A stretch of DNA of 64,000 bases, from the NCBI RefSeq assembly GCF_029227915.1, contig NC_079877.1, positions 24,205,851-24,269,850 of the forward strand, in the 5' to 3' direction. The stretch comes from Hydractinia symbiolongicarpus. Its lineage: Eukaryota > Cnidaria > Hydrozoa > Anthoathecata > Hydractiniidae. This document shows, piece after piece, positions 63,142 to 64,000 of the stretch (its first letter is position 1; every line of letters starts with the position of its first letter). Both the position numbers and the translations under genes were made by a program. The notes beneath the pieces were generated by a model that saw nothing but the letters and a program-made list of their open reading frames with translations, had not been told where the DNA came from and did not search any database.

Positions 63142-64000
63142 TTAATCCCCTTTTTCATGTTTTGAATGTGCATTCGAAGAGTCTTTCTTTTCGTCACTAC
63201 TTTTCTCCTCAGTTCTCTCTTCCTGCGCTTCTCGTTGAAGGGCTGCTATTGTTTTTGGAAGTATTAAGCGCTCACTAACTTCCCAAAGCTTTCGTGCAAT
63301 TTCGTCATCTAATGTTGGGCATTTAGCTTGCTCACATTCAGCAAAATATTTTCCTGTCACGTTTTCCAACTCACGCTCTAAGCTACAGTAGTAGGATGTC
63401 TCGGCAGCCATTGAGGATGGTCTCCAGAATAGGTAACTGTACGGATAGATAAATATCCAGGCTAGTTTCCAGCTATATGGAAATACGTTGTTCCATAAAT
63501 CAGTCACACACACCCCAGGGTTGACAGCATTGACAGTTAGTTGCGTGCCTTTAAATTTTTTGCTCAACTCTTGTGTGAAGAGCATTAAAGCCAGTTTACT
63601 ATTGTTATATGCTTTAATGTTTGCAAAATTCTTCTTAGCTTGTAAATCAGAAAAATCTAGATTTCCCTTCTTGAAATTTTCACACACCACGTTGATAATT
63701 CTACTTGGGGGATTGTTCTTCTTTAACTTGTCTATCAGCATCTTCGTCAGTAAAAAGTGAGACAAATAATTTACTTGAAATGTTTGTTCATATCCATCAG
63801 AAGTAACAACGCGGTCTTTACCAGAAATGTGTGCTGCGTTGTTAATCAACACATCAATTTTTCCAACCTCTTCACTGATTTCCTGAGCAAAGTCTTTCAC
63901 AGATTCCAAAGAGCTTAGATCAAGCTTCCTAACTTCTATAAGTTCTTGTCTGCTTTGAAAACGTAAGTCCTTCACAACTTTTAAACCTTTCTTAAGTGTT
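63142..64000 (-). CDS. Retinol dehydrogenase-like short-chain dehydrogenase (SDR), 3' part
   Basis: The frame is open from the right window edge to the TAA at 63142-63144, so the N-terminus, including the TGxxxGIG cofactor site, lies outside. Visible in order: VRKLDLSSLESVKDFAQEI and IDVLINNAAHISG (the NNAA structural motif of classical SDRs), then VNYLSHFLL. The catalytic AYNNSKLALM (YxxxK) follows, then TVNAVNPGV, which places it near the RDH11-14/DHRS group. A hydrophobic segment, FPYSWKLAWIFIYPYSYLFW, could anchor it to a membrane. These enzymes interconvert retinoids, steroids or lipid aldehydes with NADP(H). The C-terminus carries an unusual highly charged tail of about 35 residues rich in Glu, Lys and Ser. 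The GTG at 63975 is not taken as a start because the frame continues upstream with SDR-like sequence. Confidence 0.85.
   Translation of the reverse strand, partial: TLKKGLKVVKDLRFQSRQELIEVRKLDLSSLESVKDFAQEISEEVGKIDVLINNAAHISGKDRVVTSDGYEQTFQVNYLSHFLLTKMLIDKLKKNNPPSRIINVVCENFKKGNLDFSDLQAKKNFANIKAYNNSKLALMLFTQELSKKFKGTQLTVNAVNPGVCVTDLWNNVFPYSWKLAWIFIYPYSYLFWRPSSMAAETSYYCSLERELENVTGKYFAECEQAKCPTLDDEIARKLWEVSERLILPKTIAALQREAQEERTEEKSSDEKKDSSNAHSKHEKGD

Noticed and set aside
63973-63975. GTG start for the SDR gene
   Set aside because: The frame stays open to the window edge with SDR-like sequence, and the cofactor-binding N-terminus is missing, so the gene is simply cut by the window.

Overview
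This window looks like nuclear DNA of an invertebrate animal: it is AT-rich, the genes are broken into short exons by GT-AG introns, and many short interspersed elements lie between and inside them. The mix of conserved metazoan genes, a homocysteine S-methyltransferase with zinc ligands, cnidarian-style short inverted-repeat elements and splice acceptors placed just before start codons makes me favour a cnidarian, perhaps a hydrozoan. That placement is inference; no species-specific marker was recognised.

Seven protein-coding genes can be supported, and four multi-exon models were rebuilt by hand from splice sites and reading phase. From left to right: (1) minus strand, the N-terminal half of a CRAL-TRIO/Sec14 plus spectrin RhoGEF of the MCF2/DBS type (700-4434, running off the left edge); (2) minus, ARGLU1 (9283-12904, five exons, 257 aa); (3) plus, FUNDC1 (17370-20794, five exons, 174 aa) with a conserved LIR motif; (4) minus, homocysteine S-methyltransferase (23126-33306, fifteen exons, 322 aa) with exons of 25, 26 and 29 bp; (5) plus, REXO4 (38683-39837, one coding exon, 384 aa); (6) plus, a Myb/SANT-like DNA-binding protein (60408-61592, 394 aa), possibly with a first exon and TATA promoter near 51.2 kb; (7) minus, a retinol-dehydrogenase-like SDR that runs off the right edge (63142-64000).

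The genes are unrelated housekeeping or regulatory functions (Rho signalling, splicing/transcription coactivation, mitophagy, methionine metabolism, pre-rRNA processing, transcription, lipid/retinoid redox). They form no operon or pathway.

The rest is mobile-element territory. I recognise two tRNA-derived SINE families, three short Helitron-like elements with TC...CTAG ends and 3' hairpins, a family of at least nine small inverted repeats with CCTCGTCCCCAGGG ends, an 860-bp TIR element inserted with a TA duplication into a SINE, a 332-bp TIR element with a 6-bp duplication, a 1.6-kb TIR element with CGAGTAC subterminal repeats, a frameshifted integrase-core gene, a CGCGAA-rich dispersed repeat, a (TA)94 microsatellite and a perfect 84-nt palindrome inside an ARGLU1 intron. 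No CRISPR array, bacterial insertion sequence or functional tRNA/rRNA gene was seen. I found no clear sign of an unknown defence or enzymatic system; the most informative observations are gene-structure oddities and transposon architecture.
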